From an uncultured bacterium (GTDB taxonomy: Bacteria; Bacillota; Clostridia; TANB77; CAG-508), in contig CAJMRU010000001.1 in the NCBI GenBank assembly GCA_905215845.1, positions 1-28,802 of the forward strand: a DNA stretch of 28,802 bases, read 5' to 3'. Below the pieces are notes generated by a model. That model was not told the origin of the DNA and ran no database searches. It saw only the letters and a program-made list of their open reading frames with translations. Below are positions 14,029-22,415 of the stretch, one piece after another; within the stretch, counting starts at the first letter, position 1, and each line of letters starts with the position of its first letter. The position numbers and the translations under genes were made by a program.

Positions 14029-14549
14029 TTACATACCTCCCTCAGCATTGTATATATTCCATCTTGAACAGTATCTAAAGTATCTCCTCGCATTTCAAAT
14101 TCTGCTTTTTGTAAAAATGGATTAGCTTCTACTCCATGTGCCAAATAAAAGTCTTGTCCTTGTATATTTATAATAGGATAATGTAATTCTCTGTCTACTT
14201 TATTTACTGGTATATACCATTCTTCATATCCACTCTCAATGAAATGTTTAGATGTACCAACATGAGGTAATTCGGCATATCTTCCAGTTCCAAAATGTTC
14301 AAACCAACTATATGGAAATTTTTCTTGGTCGGTATATATTCGTCCTTTTATTTCCTTAGTATCTGCTTTTATCATTTCTACTAATATTCCATCTGTTTTA
14401 TTTCCTCTTCTTAGTCTTATAGCATAACTAGTTATATTTTTTAATCCTTCTTCTAAACTATTTTTTGATGTGTTAGGTAATTGTTGACATATATTGTTTA
14501 TCTTTTTATCTAAATCATCTATGCCTTTTACTTTTAGATTAATTTTCAT
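14025..14549 (-). CDS. HK97 gp10-like head-tail joining protein, 174 aa
   Basis: The family acts at the neck or tail completion step. Typical marks are the start INLKVKGIDDLDKKINNIC, the RGNKTDGILVEM strand, YSWFEHFGTGRYAE with the conserved H-x-FGT-like turn, and the C-terminal HGVEANPFLQKAEFE motif (A-N-P-F near the end is the family signature). At 174 aa it is slightly long for the family because of an insertion in the middle (about 85-130, GTSKHFIESGYEEWYIPV). It overlaps the neighbouring genes by 4 and 11 bases. Confidence 0.8.
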   Translation of the reverse strand: MKINLKVKGIDDLDKKINNICQQLPNTSKNSLEEGLKNITSYAIRLRRGNKTDGILVEMIKADTKEIKGRIYTDQEKFPYSWFEHFGTGRYAELPHVGTSKHFIESGYEEWYIPVNKVDRELHYPIINIQGQDFYLAHGVEANPFLQKAEFEMRGDTLDTVQDGIYTMLREVCK

Positions 14550-14871
14550 TGTTTTTCTCCAATTTATATAAAGTAGTTCTTCCTATCTTAGGGCAATCTG
14601 TTACTATGTAATCTGGTATAAAATCTTCCAGCTTTGATATATCTGTTAATGATATTCCATTTCCTTTTCTTATATCATATTTCATATCAGTTCTTGCATT
14701 TTCTATACTATAATCTACTTCTCCTGTAGGTTTTCTATCTAATTCATTGACATCTTGTTGTAAATTCAAATATGCTATTCCTTTATATTTCCATTTTTTT
14801 GTTTTTTCACTATGATTTTTTACTTCTTCATATCCTGAAATATATACTTTAGTTAAATCTTTCAACAACAT
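14539..14871 (-). CDS. Head closure / head-tail adaptor protein, 110 aa
   Basis: A small protein in the stopper or adaptor position, between a connector and the gp10-like protein. It has a beta-rich middle (KWKYKGIAYLNLQQDVNELD, YSIENARTDMKYDIR) and the sequence DYIVTDCPKIGRTTLYKLEK near its end, as in small head-closure proteins. Its ATG overlaps the TAA of the preceding gene (TAATG). The specific family is unknown. Confidence 0.6.
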   Translation of the reverse strand: MLLKDLTKVYISGYEEVKNHSEKTKKWKYKGIAYLNLQQDVNELDRKPTGEVDYSIENARTDMKYDIRKGNGISLTDISKLEDFIPDYIVTDCPKIGRTTLYKLEKNNEN

Positions 14872-15176
14872 TATTTAATCCTCCTTAATCCAGATTTAAT
14901 AATATTGTTTCTTAATGTATCTATAATATTTTCAAAAGAACTTGACATGCTTCCCTCTGTTCGAGAAGTTAGTCCTTCTGTTCCTCTAGCCAAATATTCA
15001 GATTTTACTGCTCTTTTAATATATGGAAATAACTTTTCTTCTTTTTGTTTATTAGAAATATCAGAGGCGATAGAAGTAACTTCTACTAATATTTCTTCTA
15101 AAACCTCTTTATCCTCTTTTTTGTAATTAGCTCCTAAATCAGCTATGATTTTGTCTATATTTTTAGTATTTGTCAT
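14871..15176 (-). CDS. Head-tail connector (gp6-like), 101 aa
   Basis: A helical protein encoded directly after the capsid, the usual place of the HK97 gp6/SPP1 gp15-type connector that rings the portal. It has DKEVLEEILVEVTSIASDIS, the YIKRAVKSEYLARGTEGLTS segment typical of such connectors, and a basic C-terminus (IIKSGLRRIK). The ribosome binding site is AGGAGG-like (TAGGAGGCAATAG). The family is inferred from position and helix pattern. Confidence 0.7.
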   Translation of the reverse strand: MTNTKNIDKIIADLGANYKKEDKEVLEEILVEVTSIASDISNKQKEEKLFPYIKRAVKSEYLARGTEGLTSRTEGSMSSSFENIIDTLRNNIIKSGLRRIK

Positions 15177-15195
15177 TCTATTGCCTCCTATTTTA

Positions 15196-16326
15196 TTAAG
15201 CTTTTGATGTCACAGTTGCTTGTCCACCTTTTTTAGCTTTATTATCAGAATCTACTTCTACAATTACTATTTTTTGTCCTGTTGTAGCAGTTATTTCATC
15301 TGTACCATTCCAATTTGTATATCCACTCGTGCATACTTGGTCATATGTAGGGATAGTTGGATTAGATGCCACTTTATATTTGTAACTATTTCCTTCTGCT
15401 TTTGTTGGAGTTACAGTAATTTTTGTATTTCCTTGTGCTTGCCCTGCTTCAGATTTTACTGTTAAACTTTCAAGTTTTGTTGAAGAATCATCTTCAACAT
15501 AAAAAATAGTATCTTCCATTAACGCCTTAGTTCCCTTGAATAAAAAGTCTTCTAATGCAACTGCATCGTCAAAAGGAACTTTCTCAGCAGAATATTCAGA
15601 CACATAGTAAGGTTGTGCTATTGCTCCATCCATCATAACTACACATCTAACTCCTTTAGGCATTCTATTTGATTCATATACTCTTACTGAATCATACATA
15701 CCTATTGCTTGTTCTTTAGGGTCTGTTCCATTTGGTAATTCATCTAAGATTTTTTTCATTCCTTTTCTATATTTACTGTCTACAACTATTACTAATAAAT
15801 CTGATTCTATTCCATCAATAAATTCATTTTGCAATGTTCTAGCTCTTTCTAATAAATCATCTATTGTGTCTTGCACATTAGCCTTAACTTCTACCTTAGT
15901 TCCTTCTAATACTTTTGCAAAAAACTCTCTGTCTAAATACCTAATTATAGCAGATTGATGATTTGATTTTCTTCTCTCTGCCATTCCGTCAATACCATAC
16001 AACTTAACATCTTTTCCTTGTAATTCTTCAACAATTTCTTTATCAGTATCTATGTATACTTTTACTGGTTTTGATTTTACTGGGTCTCCTTTTCCTTGTT
16101 TTCTTGCTGTTCCTTTGTCTTTTAATTCTGCATTTGCAAATCTTTTGTATTCAATTACTCCCCCTTCTGGAGTTCCTGAGCCATTTTTTGCTTTAATTTG
16201 TTCTGATATTGCTCTTGCAGATACATTTTCTAATACTCCACTTAAAACTTGTTTTAAATTATCCTTTGTTTCACCATCTTGTAACATTATGTTTAATGCT
16301 TCTTGTGTAATTTGTTCACTTTTCAT
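15196..16326 (-). CDS. Major capsid protein with C-terminal Ig-like domain, 376 aa
   Basis: Identified by its place after the scaffold and its content. Residues about 1-285 are the capsid core (QITQEALNIMLQDGETKDNL, PEGGVIEYKRF, VIVVDSKYRKGMKKIL, MPKGVRCVVMMDGAIAQPYY, KVPFDDAVALEDFLF). Residues about 285-376 form a separate beta-rich domain (LESLTVKSEAGQAQGNTKIT, YKYKVASNPTIPTYDQV, GQKIVIVEVDSDNKAKKGGQ), probably displayed outside as an immunoglobulin-like decoration. Such fused domains are common in clostridial phages. The ribosome binding site AGGAGG precedes the ATG. Confidence 0.9.
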   Translation of the reverse strand: MKSEQITQEALNIMLQDGETKDNLKQVLSGVLENVSARAISEQIKAKNGSGTPEGGVIEYKRFANAELKDKGTARKQGKGDPVKSKPVKVYIDTDKEIVEELQGKDVKLYGIDGMAERRKSNHQSAIIRYLDREFFAKVLEGTKVEVKANVQDTIDDLLERARTLQNEFIDGIESDLLVIVVDSKYRKGMKKILDELPNGTDPKEQAIGMYDSVRVYESNRMPKGVRCVVMMDGAIAQPYYVSEYSAEKVPFDDAVALEDFLFKGTKALMEDTIFYVEDDSSTKLESLTVKSEAGQAQGNTKITVTPTKAEGNSYKYKVASNPTIPTYDQVCTSGYTNWNGTDEITATTGQKIVIVEVDSDNKAKKGGQATVTSKA

Positions 16327-16346
16327 ATTTTTTTCCTCCTTTAAAA

Positions 16347-16910
16347 TTAATAACTTGCTCTAGATATATTTTTTTCTTTTATTTTTTCAATACCTGTTTT
16401 TGCAATAGGTGTATCTTCCTTTAATCTGTTGTTTACTGCTTTTTCTACTGCTTTATTAAACGCATTAGATATTTCATCTATTTTTGCATTTAATTCATCA
16501 GCTTTAGCTGTACTAAAATCAAAGAAATTTAATAAAGATACATCTAAACCTTTTTCATTTGCTATTCCTAATGCTTGTTCTTTTAATTCATAAGCATTTA
16601 GTCTAGCTAATGCTTCAAGTTTTTCTTTTTCAGATTTTTGAGCTTGATATTCAAGTTTTTGTTCTTTGTTCATTTTGGCAAGTTTTTCAGCTTCTGTTTT
16701 TTCATTATTCATAGTTTCTTTCCAGTTAGTTATAGCTGTTTCTACTGCCTCTCTAATTTTTTTGTCATGAGCTGATTGATATTCTTTATGTGTATTAAGT
16801 AATTCATCAAAACTCAAAATCTTACCATCTTCTTGCTTATTATTTTCTGTTTGTGTCCCAGTAGTTGGATTTTCTCCCCCAACAGTTACATCTCTTTTTT
16901 TATCTTCCAT
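16347..16910 (-). CDS. Scaffolding protein (DUF4355-type), 187 aa
   Basis: An internal scaffold that directs capsid assembly and is removed afterwards. The N-terminus is polar and disordered (KKRDVTVGGENPTTGTQTEN). Residues about 50-110 are a coiled coil rich in Glu and Lys (AEKLAKMNKEQKLEYQAQKS), followed by LNAYELKEQALGIANEKGLD and a DFSTAKADELNAKIDEISNA helix typical of DUF4355. It directly precedes the capsid gene. The start at 16910 follows AAGGAGG. Confidence 0.85.
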   Translation of the reverse strand: MEDKKRDVTVGGENPTTGTQTENNKQEDGKILSFDELLNTHKEYQSAHDKKIREAVETAITNWKETMNNEKTEAEKLAKMNKEQKLEYQAQKSEKEKLEALARLNAYELKEQALGIANEKGLDVSLLNFFDFSTAKADELNAKIDEISNAFNKAVEKAVNNRLKEDTPIAKTGIEKIKEKNISRASY

Positions 16911-16959
16911 GTTTTTCCTCCTTGTCCCAATTGTTCTATTTCTAGCCCAACAGTTACAT
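16878..16959 (-). repeat. 14-bp direct repeat around the scaffold start
   Basis: CCCAACAGTTACAT occurs at 16878-16891 (inside codons for VTVGG of the scaffold) and at 16946-16959 in the leader, 68 bp apart. The upstream copy, read in frame, would also encode NVTVGL. A duplicated 5' end or a recombination trace is possible. Confidence 0.5.
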
Positions 16960-17007
16960 TTTTATTTTGTTTGTTTTATTAAGCCTAACTACAAGAAAAA
17001 CGGCATT

Positions 17008-17030
17008 AAAAAAAGACACATATTTGTGCC
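17008..17030 (-). terminator. Terminator after the packaging/portal/MuF block
   Basis: On the minus strand GGCACA (17030-17025) pairs with TGTGTC (17020-17015; one G-U) across a four-base loop, and seven T follow (17014-17008). It comes after the small gene at 17066-17227 and before the scaffold, so it may trim packaging transcripts. Confidence 0.7.
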
Positions 17031-17065
17031 TTCATTTATAATTATAAAATTTTAATAACTAATTA

Positions 17066-17227
17066 TTATATTTGGAATTTCATTGTTTTATCGTAATATT
17101 GTTTCCATTCTTCATACTCTTTTATTATTTCTTCTGGTGTATTATTTTTCCATTTCCATGCAAATAAATCATCTGATTTTGCATCTATTTCTTGCCATTC
17201 TGTCCAAGGATGTACTATAGGTATCAT
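17066..17227 (-). CDS. Small acidic Trp-rich protein after MuF, 53 aa
   Basis: The ATG at 17227 lies five bases after the MuF stop, and the AAAGGA inside the end of that gene can serve as ribosome binding site, so translation is probably coupled. The protein is short, acidic and aromatic: MIPIVHPWTEWQEIDAKSDD, then FAWKWKNNTPEEII and EYEEWKQYYDKTM. No family is recognised. It directly follows a gene with a toxin-like C-terminus and precedes a terminator. A cognate immunity role is possible by analogy with MuF-toxin loci, but it could equally be an ordinary phage protein. Confidence 0.55.
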   Translation of the reverse strand: MIPIVHPWTEWQEIDAKSDDLFAWKWKNNTPEEIIKEYEEWKQYYDKTMKFQI

Positions 17228-17231
17228 TTTT

Positions 17232-18875
17232 TCATATCATTCCTTTCATAATAGTTACTATAGCTTTACTCAAATTTGTTGATTTGTTTTTATTCACATA
17301 ATAATCAACAAACGCCTCGGCTATAGTTTCAGAAGCATCTTTTTCTATTGCATAATTTGAAATATTCATTATTGCTTTTCTTCTGTTTATTATACCATTT
17401 ATTTTACATTTTTTTAAGGCTTGATTCAATATTCTTGTAGAAGTAATATTATTATTCCAGTCTGTTGCTAACGCATTTATATTACTATGTTTTTTTCTTA
17501 ATATTTCATTTAATACCATATGCCCTGCCTCATGTATTCCCATATCTTTATAACTACTATTTTTAGGATGAAATTTCCTTTTTAAGTCTTTATTATACAT
17601 TTCTTTAGCTTTCACTTTGTCGTTAAAAATGTTTCTGTTTATTTCCATTATATAAGTCCCATCTTCTTGTGGAGTTATATTCATACCTCCGTAGGGATGT
17701 CTTATTTCGTTTATTTCTTTTATTTTTCCTTCTATCTGTGGAAAATCTTTATATACTTTTTTCATATTTTTCAATATATCACTCAATGTTTTCTTATCTA
17801 TATGTCTTATATTTAATTGTTCTAAATTTAATTTTTCTATTCTTCTTTCATATGCTTTGTCAAATAAATTATATTTTTCTTCTTGTTCTACTTTCGTACT
17901 TGTTTTAGGTGCTTGATAAACGATTGTACTTCTGCACCAATGAAAGTGATGTGAAATTGGTGGCAAATTTAAACCCAAGACAAGTCCTTTACATTTTATT
18001 TTTTCTATTTTTAGGTCTTTTTGTGTCTCACCATAGTATCTATTAAATTCATTTTCTTTATTTATATAAAATAACTGACCATCTAAACTATGACACATAT
18101 CTGTTTCATTGCCATCTATTGTAGCAATAAATCTAACTTTTGCTTCACTATCTACTTCCTTTATTCCTTCTACTTTAGCAAGGTTATTTAATCCTATTAA
18201 TTGTGCATCTATATCTCCTGATATTTTATCTCCATTTATATTCAGCTTAGAATCGTTTTGTCGTTTAATTAAATTCTGGTATATATCATTTGTTATGTCA
18301 GGTTGCTTTTGTTGTTGTAAATCAATTGTCATCTGTCTGTATATTTGTTGTGCATTGAATTGTATTGTTGCTTGTATATATTGTTCAAATATATATCCTT
18401 TTGTATTAGGTGTGTCTAGTAAGGATAAAAACAAAGCCCATTCTAATGTATTTATTGGTTTTCTTTCTTTTTTAGATAATATATTATTTACTTCTTGTTC
18501 TCCTTCTTGATAATAATAATTTGCATCATCATACATTATATTTAATTCTTGCTCTTGTATCCTGTTTCGTTCTTCTATATAAGCACCATATATAAGTAAT
18601 TCTAATATTTCGCTATTCTTTACTCTTGTTCTATTGTAAATATTTTTAGCTAATATGCCAAAGTATCCTGTTAATATTCTTCTATCTTTCCATTCTTCTA
18701 TGTATGTGTTCGCTCTATTTTTAGTTTTATTATCTGCTACATTATATAAAGTATCAAAATCAAATTTAAAAGTATCTATTATTTCTTGTAATCTATTTTG
18801 TGTTTGTTTGCTTGTTTTTAAATATAATTGTTTAAGCTCTTTCATTTTTCCGTTATGGTATTGCCAATTATCCAT
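17232..18875 (-). CDS. MuF-type minor head protein fused to a metallopeptidase-like domain, 547 aa
   Basis: Residues about 1-250 are the helical part that docks on the portal (SLLDTPNTKGYIFEQYIQAT). Residues 250-325 carry the MuF signature: ATIDGNETDMCHSLDGQLFY with C261, then ISHHFHWCRSTIVY at 308-320. MuF proteins sit in small copy number in the head and can be carried into the cell with the DNA. Residues about 340-547 are an extra domain absent from a plain MuF protein: YGGMNITPQEDGTYIMEINR, then MGIHEAGHMVLNEIL with a zinc-binding HExxH motif (H448, E449, H452), and a downstream ASETIAEAFVDYY with E517/E520 as possible third ligands. This fits the MuF polymorphic toxin pattern; activity and target are unknown. 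Confidence 0.8.
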   Translation of the reverse strand: MDNWQYHNGKMKELKQLYLKTSKQTQNRLQEIIDTFKFDFDTLYNVADNKTKNRANTYIEEWKDRRILTGYFGILAKNIYNRTRVKNSEILELLIYGAYIEERNRIQEQELNIMYDDANYYYQEGEQEVNNILSKKERKPINTLEWALFLSLLDTPNTKGYIFEQYIQATIQFNAQQIYRQMTIDLQQQKQPDITNDIYQNLIKRQNDSKLNINGDKISGDIDAQLIGLNNLAKVEGIKEVDSEAKVRFIATIDGNETDMCHSLDGQLFYINKENEFNRYYGETQKDLKIEKIKCKGLVLGLNLPPISHHFHWCRSTIVYQAPKTSTKVEQEEKYNLFDKAYERRIEKLNLEQLNIRHIDKKTLSDILKNMKKVYKDFPQIEGKIKEINEIRHPYGGMNITPQEDGTYIMEINRNIFNDKVKAKEMYNKDLKRKFHPKNSSYKDMGIHEAGHMVLNEILRKKHSNINALATDWNNNITSTRILNQALKKCKINGIINRRKAIMNISNYAIEKDASETIAEAFVDYYVNKNKSTNLSKAIVTIMKGMI

Positions 18876-18885
18876 TTACAACACC

Positions 18886-20469
18886 TCACTTCTTTATAAT
18901 GTCCGTCTGTTCTTTTTGATTATAATTAACTTCTTCATTCATTTTTGTTTTCTTTTTTTCAAATGATGAATCTATCGGTTTTTGTTCTATATTTTGTATA
19001 TTTTCTAAATTTTTTTGCATATTAGCCTCGTTTTGACTATCTACTTCTGTAAGTTCAGCCTCACTGTCTAGGTCGTATGGTAAATGGTCTATTACTGTTT
19101 TGTCTGATAATAATCCTCTTAACTTAAGCCAAGCATTAACAACACTTTCTGTATCTGTTGGTAAATTTCTTGTAAGTATTACTTCTATATCTCTAAAATC
19201 ATATCGTTTGCTTTTCTTTATATTTATTCTATCTGTAATCATTCTCCACATTCTTAACAATTCTGCCTTAAACAGGTGGTCTGCTTGTTGCAATACTTGT
19301 TCTAACGGAAAAAACTTTTTCTCTAATGCACTTGAATTATCTGCATTTGTAAATCCTTGGTCTGTAACATTTGGTACACCACTTATCATTAACGCCATAT
19401 CTAAACAAGTTTTTTTGTGATTTTCAGAGGCTGTATCGTTTATATCTTTTATTCCCCAGCCAATATCCCCAGACTTATCTGGAGTATAAAATACTTTTGC
19501 ACCCAAAATAACTTCATCTTCTTTTTGTCTTTTAGGATTAGGAATCATTATTGGTTCTCCTGTGTTATCTAACTTTATTTCTCCCTTTTCGTCCATAGCT
19601 TCAATAAGACTATCATTTCGTGGTTCATATCCTGTTATTTTTAGTTTCGCATTATCATTATATTGAAATATGTTTGCATTATTTTTTATTATTTGTTCGT
19701 GTTTTTTTATTAATGTTATTACATTTTCAAAAAATGCAAGTCCATCAGGATTTTCTACTGCAAAACAAGGTAAATCGTTCCAATATATTTCTTTCTTGCT
19801 ATTTTCAACTTCTTTAAATTCATATTCAGCATTCTGTTTTATTTCTTTTTTATCTTTTCCATCAACATATTGTTTTTTATAATTTTCTGTTATTATTTCT
19901 AAATGTGTTTCTATTCCTCCTGATTCAGTATTTTCAAACCAAGCTCTTAATAATCCAATTTTCTTTGCTGGTACTTCATAATTCCAAATAGCTATTGTAT
20001 TTAAACTAGAAGTATGTGCATATACTTGTTCGTTATCGTTGTTTTCGTATACTAAACCATAACAAGCACCAGTATTTACATAGTCTTTCACACAATCATA
20101 GAAAAAACTACCATTGTCATTATATTTTGTAATATAATCAATGATAGTTTGAAATTCATCTGGATTGTTTTTTTCTCCAAATATTTTATTAAATATCTTT
20201 TTTAATATGTTTTTTTGTGTTTCATTAACTTTTTTCACTTTGTATTGAGGTTCTTTTCCACCAAAATATCCACTTGCTATTATACTTATATAATATTCTA
20301 ATGCCACAACAACATCGTTTGTGTCATTCTTCCTAGTAAATCTATCATATAAATATTTTCTATGCATAAATATTGGTAATACTTTCCCCCATAATATATT
20401 TATGTTCTTGTCTAGCTCTTCTTCTTTTAAAAATTCTTTCTGATATTGTATTCTTTCTACTATACCCAT
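18886..20469 (-). CDS. Portal protein (SPP1 gp6-like), 527 aa
   Basis: The dodecameric ring at the head vertex through which DNA is packaged. It follows the large terminase and precedes MuF, the SPP1-type order. Recognisable segments are VVVALEYYISIIASGYFGG, a YDCVKDYVNTGACYGLVYEN strand pair, the wing (WFENTESGGIETHLEIIT), a GVPNVTDQGFTNADNSSALE stem region and a long helix (FKAELLRMWRMITDRINIKK). The C-terminus is polar and disordered. Length is normal for the SPP1-like portal family (about 450-530). Confidence 0.9.
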   Translation of the reverse strand: MGIVERIQYQKEFLKEEELDKNINILWGKVLPIFMHRKYLYDRFTRKNDTNDVVVALEYYISIIASGYFGGKEPQYKVKKVNETQKNILKKIFNKIFGEKNNPDEFQTIIDYITKYNDNGSFFYDCVKDYVNTGACYGLVYENNDNEQVYAHTSSLNTIAIWNYEVPAKKIGLLRAWFENTESGGIETHLEIITENYKKQYVDGKDKKEIKQNAEYEFKEVENSKKEIYWNDLPCFAVENPDGLAFFENVITLIKKHEQIIKNNANIFQYNDNAKLKITGYEPRNDSLIEAMDEKGEIKLDNTGEPIMIPNPKRQKEDEVILGAKVFYTPDKSGDIGWGIKDINDTASENHKKTCLDMALMISGVPNVTDQGFTNADNSSALEKKFFPLEQVLQQADHLFKAELLRMWRMITDRINIKKSKRYDFRDIEVILTRNLPTDTESVVNAWLKLRGLLSDKTVIDHLPYDLDSEAELTEVDSQNEANMQKNLENIQNIEQKPIDSSFEKKKTKMNEEVNYNQKEQTDIIKK

Positions 20470-20481
20470 CTTTTTTTCTCC

Positions 20482-21882
20482 TCATATAATACTGTTATAT
20501 CCAAACTGAATTGTATTTGGTCTTGGATGCTCGTATACTCCTGTTAAGCAATCTTCTGCATCGTCATGTTCATTTTTTCCACTTCTTAAATAATGTTTTA
20601 AATGTTTGGCAAATTCTGGCCATCTATCTTCCCAGTTAATTGGAAAATAAATATTATTCATAACTGCTGTTGAGTTACTTAATATTCTAGCAACTTTATT
20701 TTCGCTTTGATGAAAAGGATTTATCTTAGTATGATAATTCTTCAGTTTCTTTAATTCTTCTTTTACATTTCTTGAAAAACCTCTACCACCATTGTTACTT
20801 TCAATATTTGCATACCCTACTTTATCCTTAGTAAGCATTTTTGCAACTGCTGGTTCTGTTATTTCCATAGATTCTTGTGTATATATAACATCTAATATGT
20901 AATATGAATTATTATACATTTGATAATCTATTGAACATAAATAATCCTCTCCTTCGTCTGCTGTATCTGTATAATTCATAATGTAATGTGCTGGTGGTAA
21001 TTTATCATATATTTTAAAACTACTGTATAATCTATTCTTTATATCTATTGGCTCTTGTTGATAATTAGCATATACAATGTCTTTGTTCATATTCTTAGTT
21101 TTTAGATTATAATCTTCTTTATTTAATATTTTGTCACATAACATTGAACCATCTTTTTGGACTGCTTGATAATTAATGTGTCTTACATTATCAAAATTTT
21201 CTAATATATATCCTGCTAAATCATTACTTGCCCATCTTGTCATTATTATGATTAGTTTAAAACCTGTTTCTGTTCTTGATAACATTGTATTATTAAACCA
21301 ATCTATTTGTTTCTGCAATACTGTTTCGTTATATGCCTCTTGAACATTTTTAATTAAGTCATCTATTATCATTAGAGTACATCCAAATCCTGTCGCAGTT
21401 CCTGTTGGAGATGTTGCTAAATAATTTGCTTGATTACTTCCTTCTAATGCCCATTTATTTGCACTAGCTTCTCCGTATTTTATTTTTGTATTAGGAAATA
21501 TATCATTATATACAATTACCCCTTCTGTCTTCTCTGATGCTATTGTATCTCTTACCGATTTTGCAAATGTTCCTGATAAAGTTTCATTGTAAGAACCAGT
21601 CATTACTTTTTCGTTTCTATTATTCCCAAATACCCATTCTACCAACTTTCCTGCTGTTCTTGATTTCCCATGTCTTGGTGGTACATTTATTACCATTATT
21701 TTGTCTTCTGGCTTTTGGCTTTCATAGAAATCTTGTAATTCATTGCACATATTTTTTAAGAACATTCTATCTTCTTTATAAAAATCACTAGCAGTAAGTT
21801 TGCAATATTCAAAAAAATCACGCCTAGCTAATTCTAGTCGTGCTTGTCTTTTTAATTCTTCTTTAATTTTATTGTTTATCAT
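20482..21882 (-). CDS. terL: Terminase large subunit, 466 aa
   Basis: The packaging motor with ATPase and nuclease domains. The N-terminal ATPase has Walker A PPRHGKS (68-74), Walker B MIIDD (171-175) and a coupling MTRW (214-217). The C-terminal RNase H-like nuclease is supported by TDTADEGEDYLCSIDYQMYN (acidic residues near 306-319), ANIESNNGGRGFSRNV (E361) and EHDDAEDCLTGVYEH (D440/D441). It overlaps the small terminase stop by 14 bases, so the two are co-translated. The length is typical of phage large terminases. Confidence 0.95.
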   Translation of the reverse strand: MINNKIKEELKRQARLELARRDFFEYCKLTASDFYKEDRMFLKNMCNELQDFYESQKPEDKIMVINVPPRHGKSRTAGKLVEWVFGNNRNEKVMTGSYNETLSGTFAKSVRDTIASEKTEGVIVYNDIFPNTKIKYGEASANKWALEGSNQANYLATSPTGTATGFGCTLMIIDDLIKNVQEAYNETVLQKQIDWFNNTMLSRTETGFKLIIIMTRWASNDLAGYILENFDNVRHINYQAVQKDGSMLCDKILNKEDYNLKTKNMNKDIVYANYQQEPIDIKNRLYSSFKIYDKLPPAHYIMNYTDTADEGEDYLCSIDYQMYNNSYYILDVIYTQESMEITEPAVAKMLTKDKVGYANIESNNGGRGFSRNVKEELKKLKNYHTKINPFHQSENKVARILSNSTAVMNNIYFPINWEDRWPEFAKHLKHYLRSGKNEHDDAEDCLTGVYEHPRPNTIQFGYNSII

Positions 21883-22264
21883 CTTCTATCAACTGCCTTA
21901 ATTCTTCTGTTGTCATTCCTTCAAATGGATTGTTTATTTTTCCACTATGTTCTATTTGTTGTTTATCAGACCAACCAAAGTTATTTTTCAGATTAAATAT
22001 TATTCCTGTTGTTGCACTGTCTGTTATTAGATGTTTTTCTAGATAATTTTCAACTCTTAATTTGGCTTTTTTTATAGTGTCGGAAAATTGCTTATCTTTA
22101 GCATATTCTAACAATGTATCTCTACATATATCTAATGCTATACATAGTCCTGTTACTGTATACGGTTCATTATTAGATTCACAATCATTAAAATATTTAT
22201 CTATCTTTTCTTGCATCTGTTTTACACTTTTATATGCTTTAGGTCTTCCTACTTTATTTGTCAT
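21869..22264 (-). CDS. terS: Terminase small subunit, 131 aa
   Basis: It recognises the packaging site and hands DNA to the large subunit. The start at 22264 (MTNKVGRPKAYKSVKQMQEK) matches the usual beginning of this family; two in-frame starts lie 3 and 7 codons upstream (at 22273 and 22285), so the exact start is uncertain. A helix-turn-helix-like region (VTGLCIALDICRDTLLEYAK) is followed by the IKKAKLRVENYLEKHLITDS and IIFNLKNNFGWSDKQQIEHS motifs shared with gp3-like small terminases. It overlaps the preceding small membrane gene and the terL start. Confidence 0.85.
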   Translation of the reverse strand: MTNKVGRPKAYKSVKQMQEKIDKYFNDCESNNEPYTVTGLCIALDICRDTLLEYAKDKQFSDTIKKAKLRVENYLEKHLITDSATTGIIFNLKNNFGWSDKQQIEHSGKINNPFEGMTTEELRQLIEDDKQ

Positions 22265-22415
22265 TCTTATCATTCTCTTTCTCATAAATTTTTTTTATTG
22301 CTTTTGCAATTCCTTTTATTATGCAATATATAATTCCAATAGTTATCCATAAACTACATAATGCTGATATTAATGCTATTGGACTTAATATTATTCCTAG
22401 TATAATTGTTAACAT
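22254..22415 (-). CDS. Small membrane protein, 53 aa
   Basis: AAGGAG precedes an ATG at 22415 by about eight bases. The frame encodes two hydrophobic stretches in sequence (LTIILGIILSPIALISALCS, then LWITIGIIYCIIKGIAKAI) and a charged tail (KKIYEKENDKNDK). It overlaps the previous gene by seven bases and the terminase start, so it is tightly packed in the operon. It resembles small phage membrane proteins of unknown role; no family is recognised. Confidence 0.6.
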   Translation of the reverse strand: MLTIILGIILSPIALISALCSLWITIGIIYCIIKGIAKAIKKIYEKENDKNDK

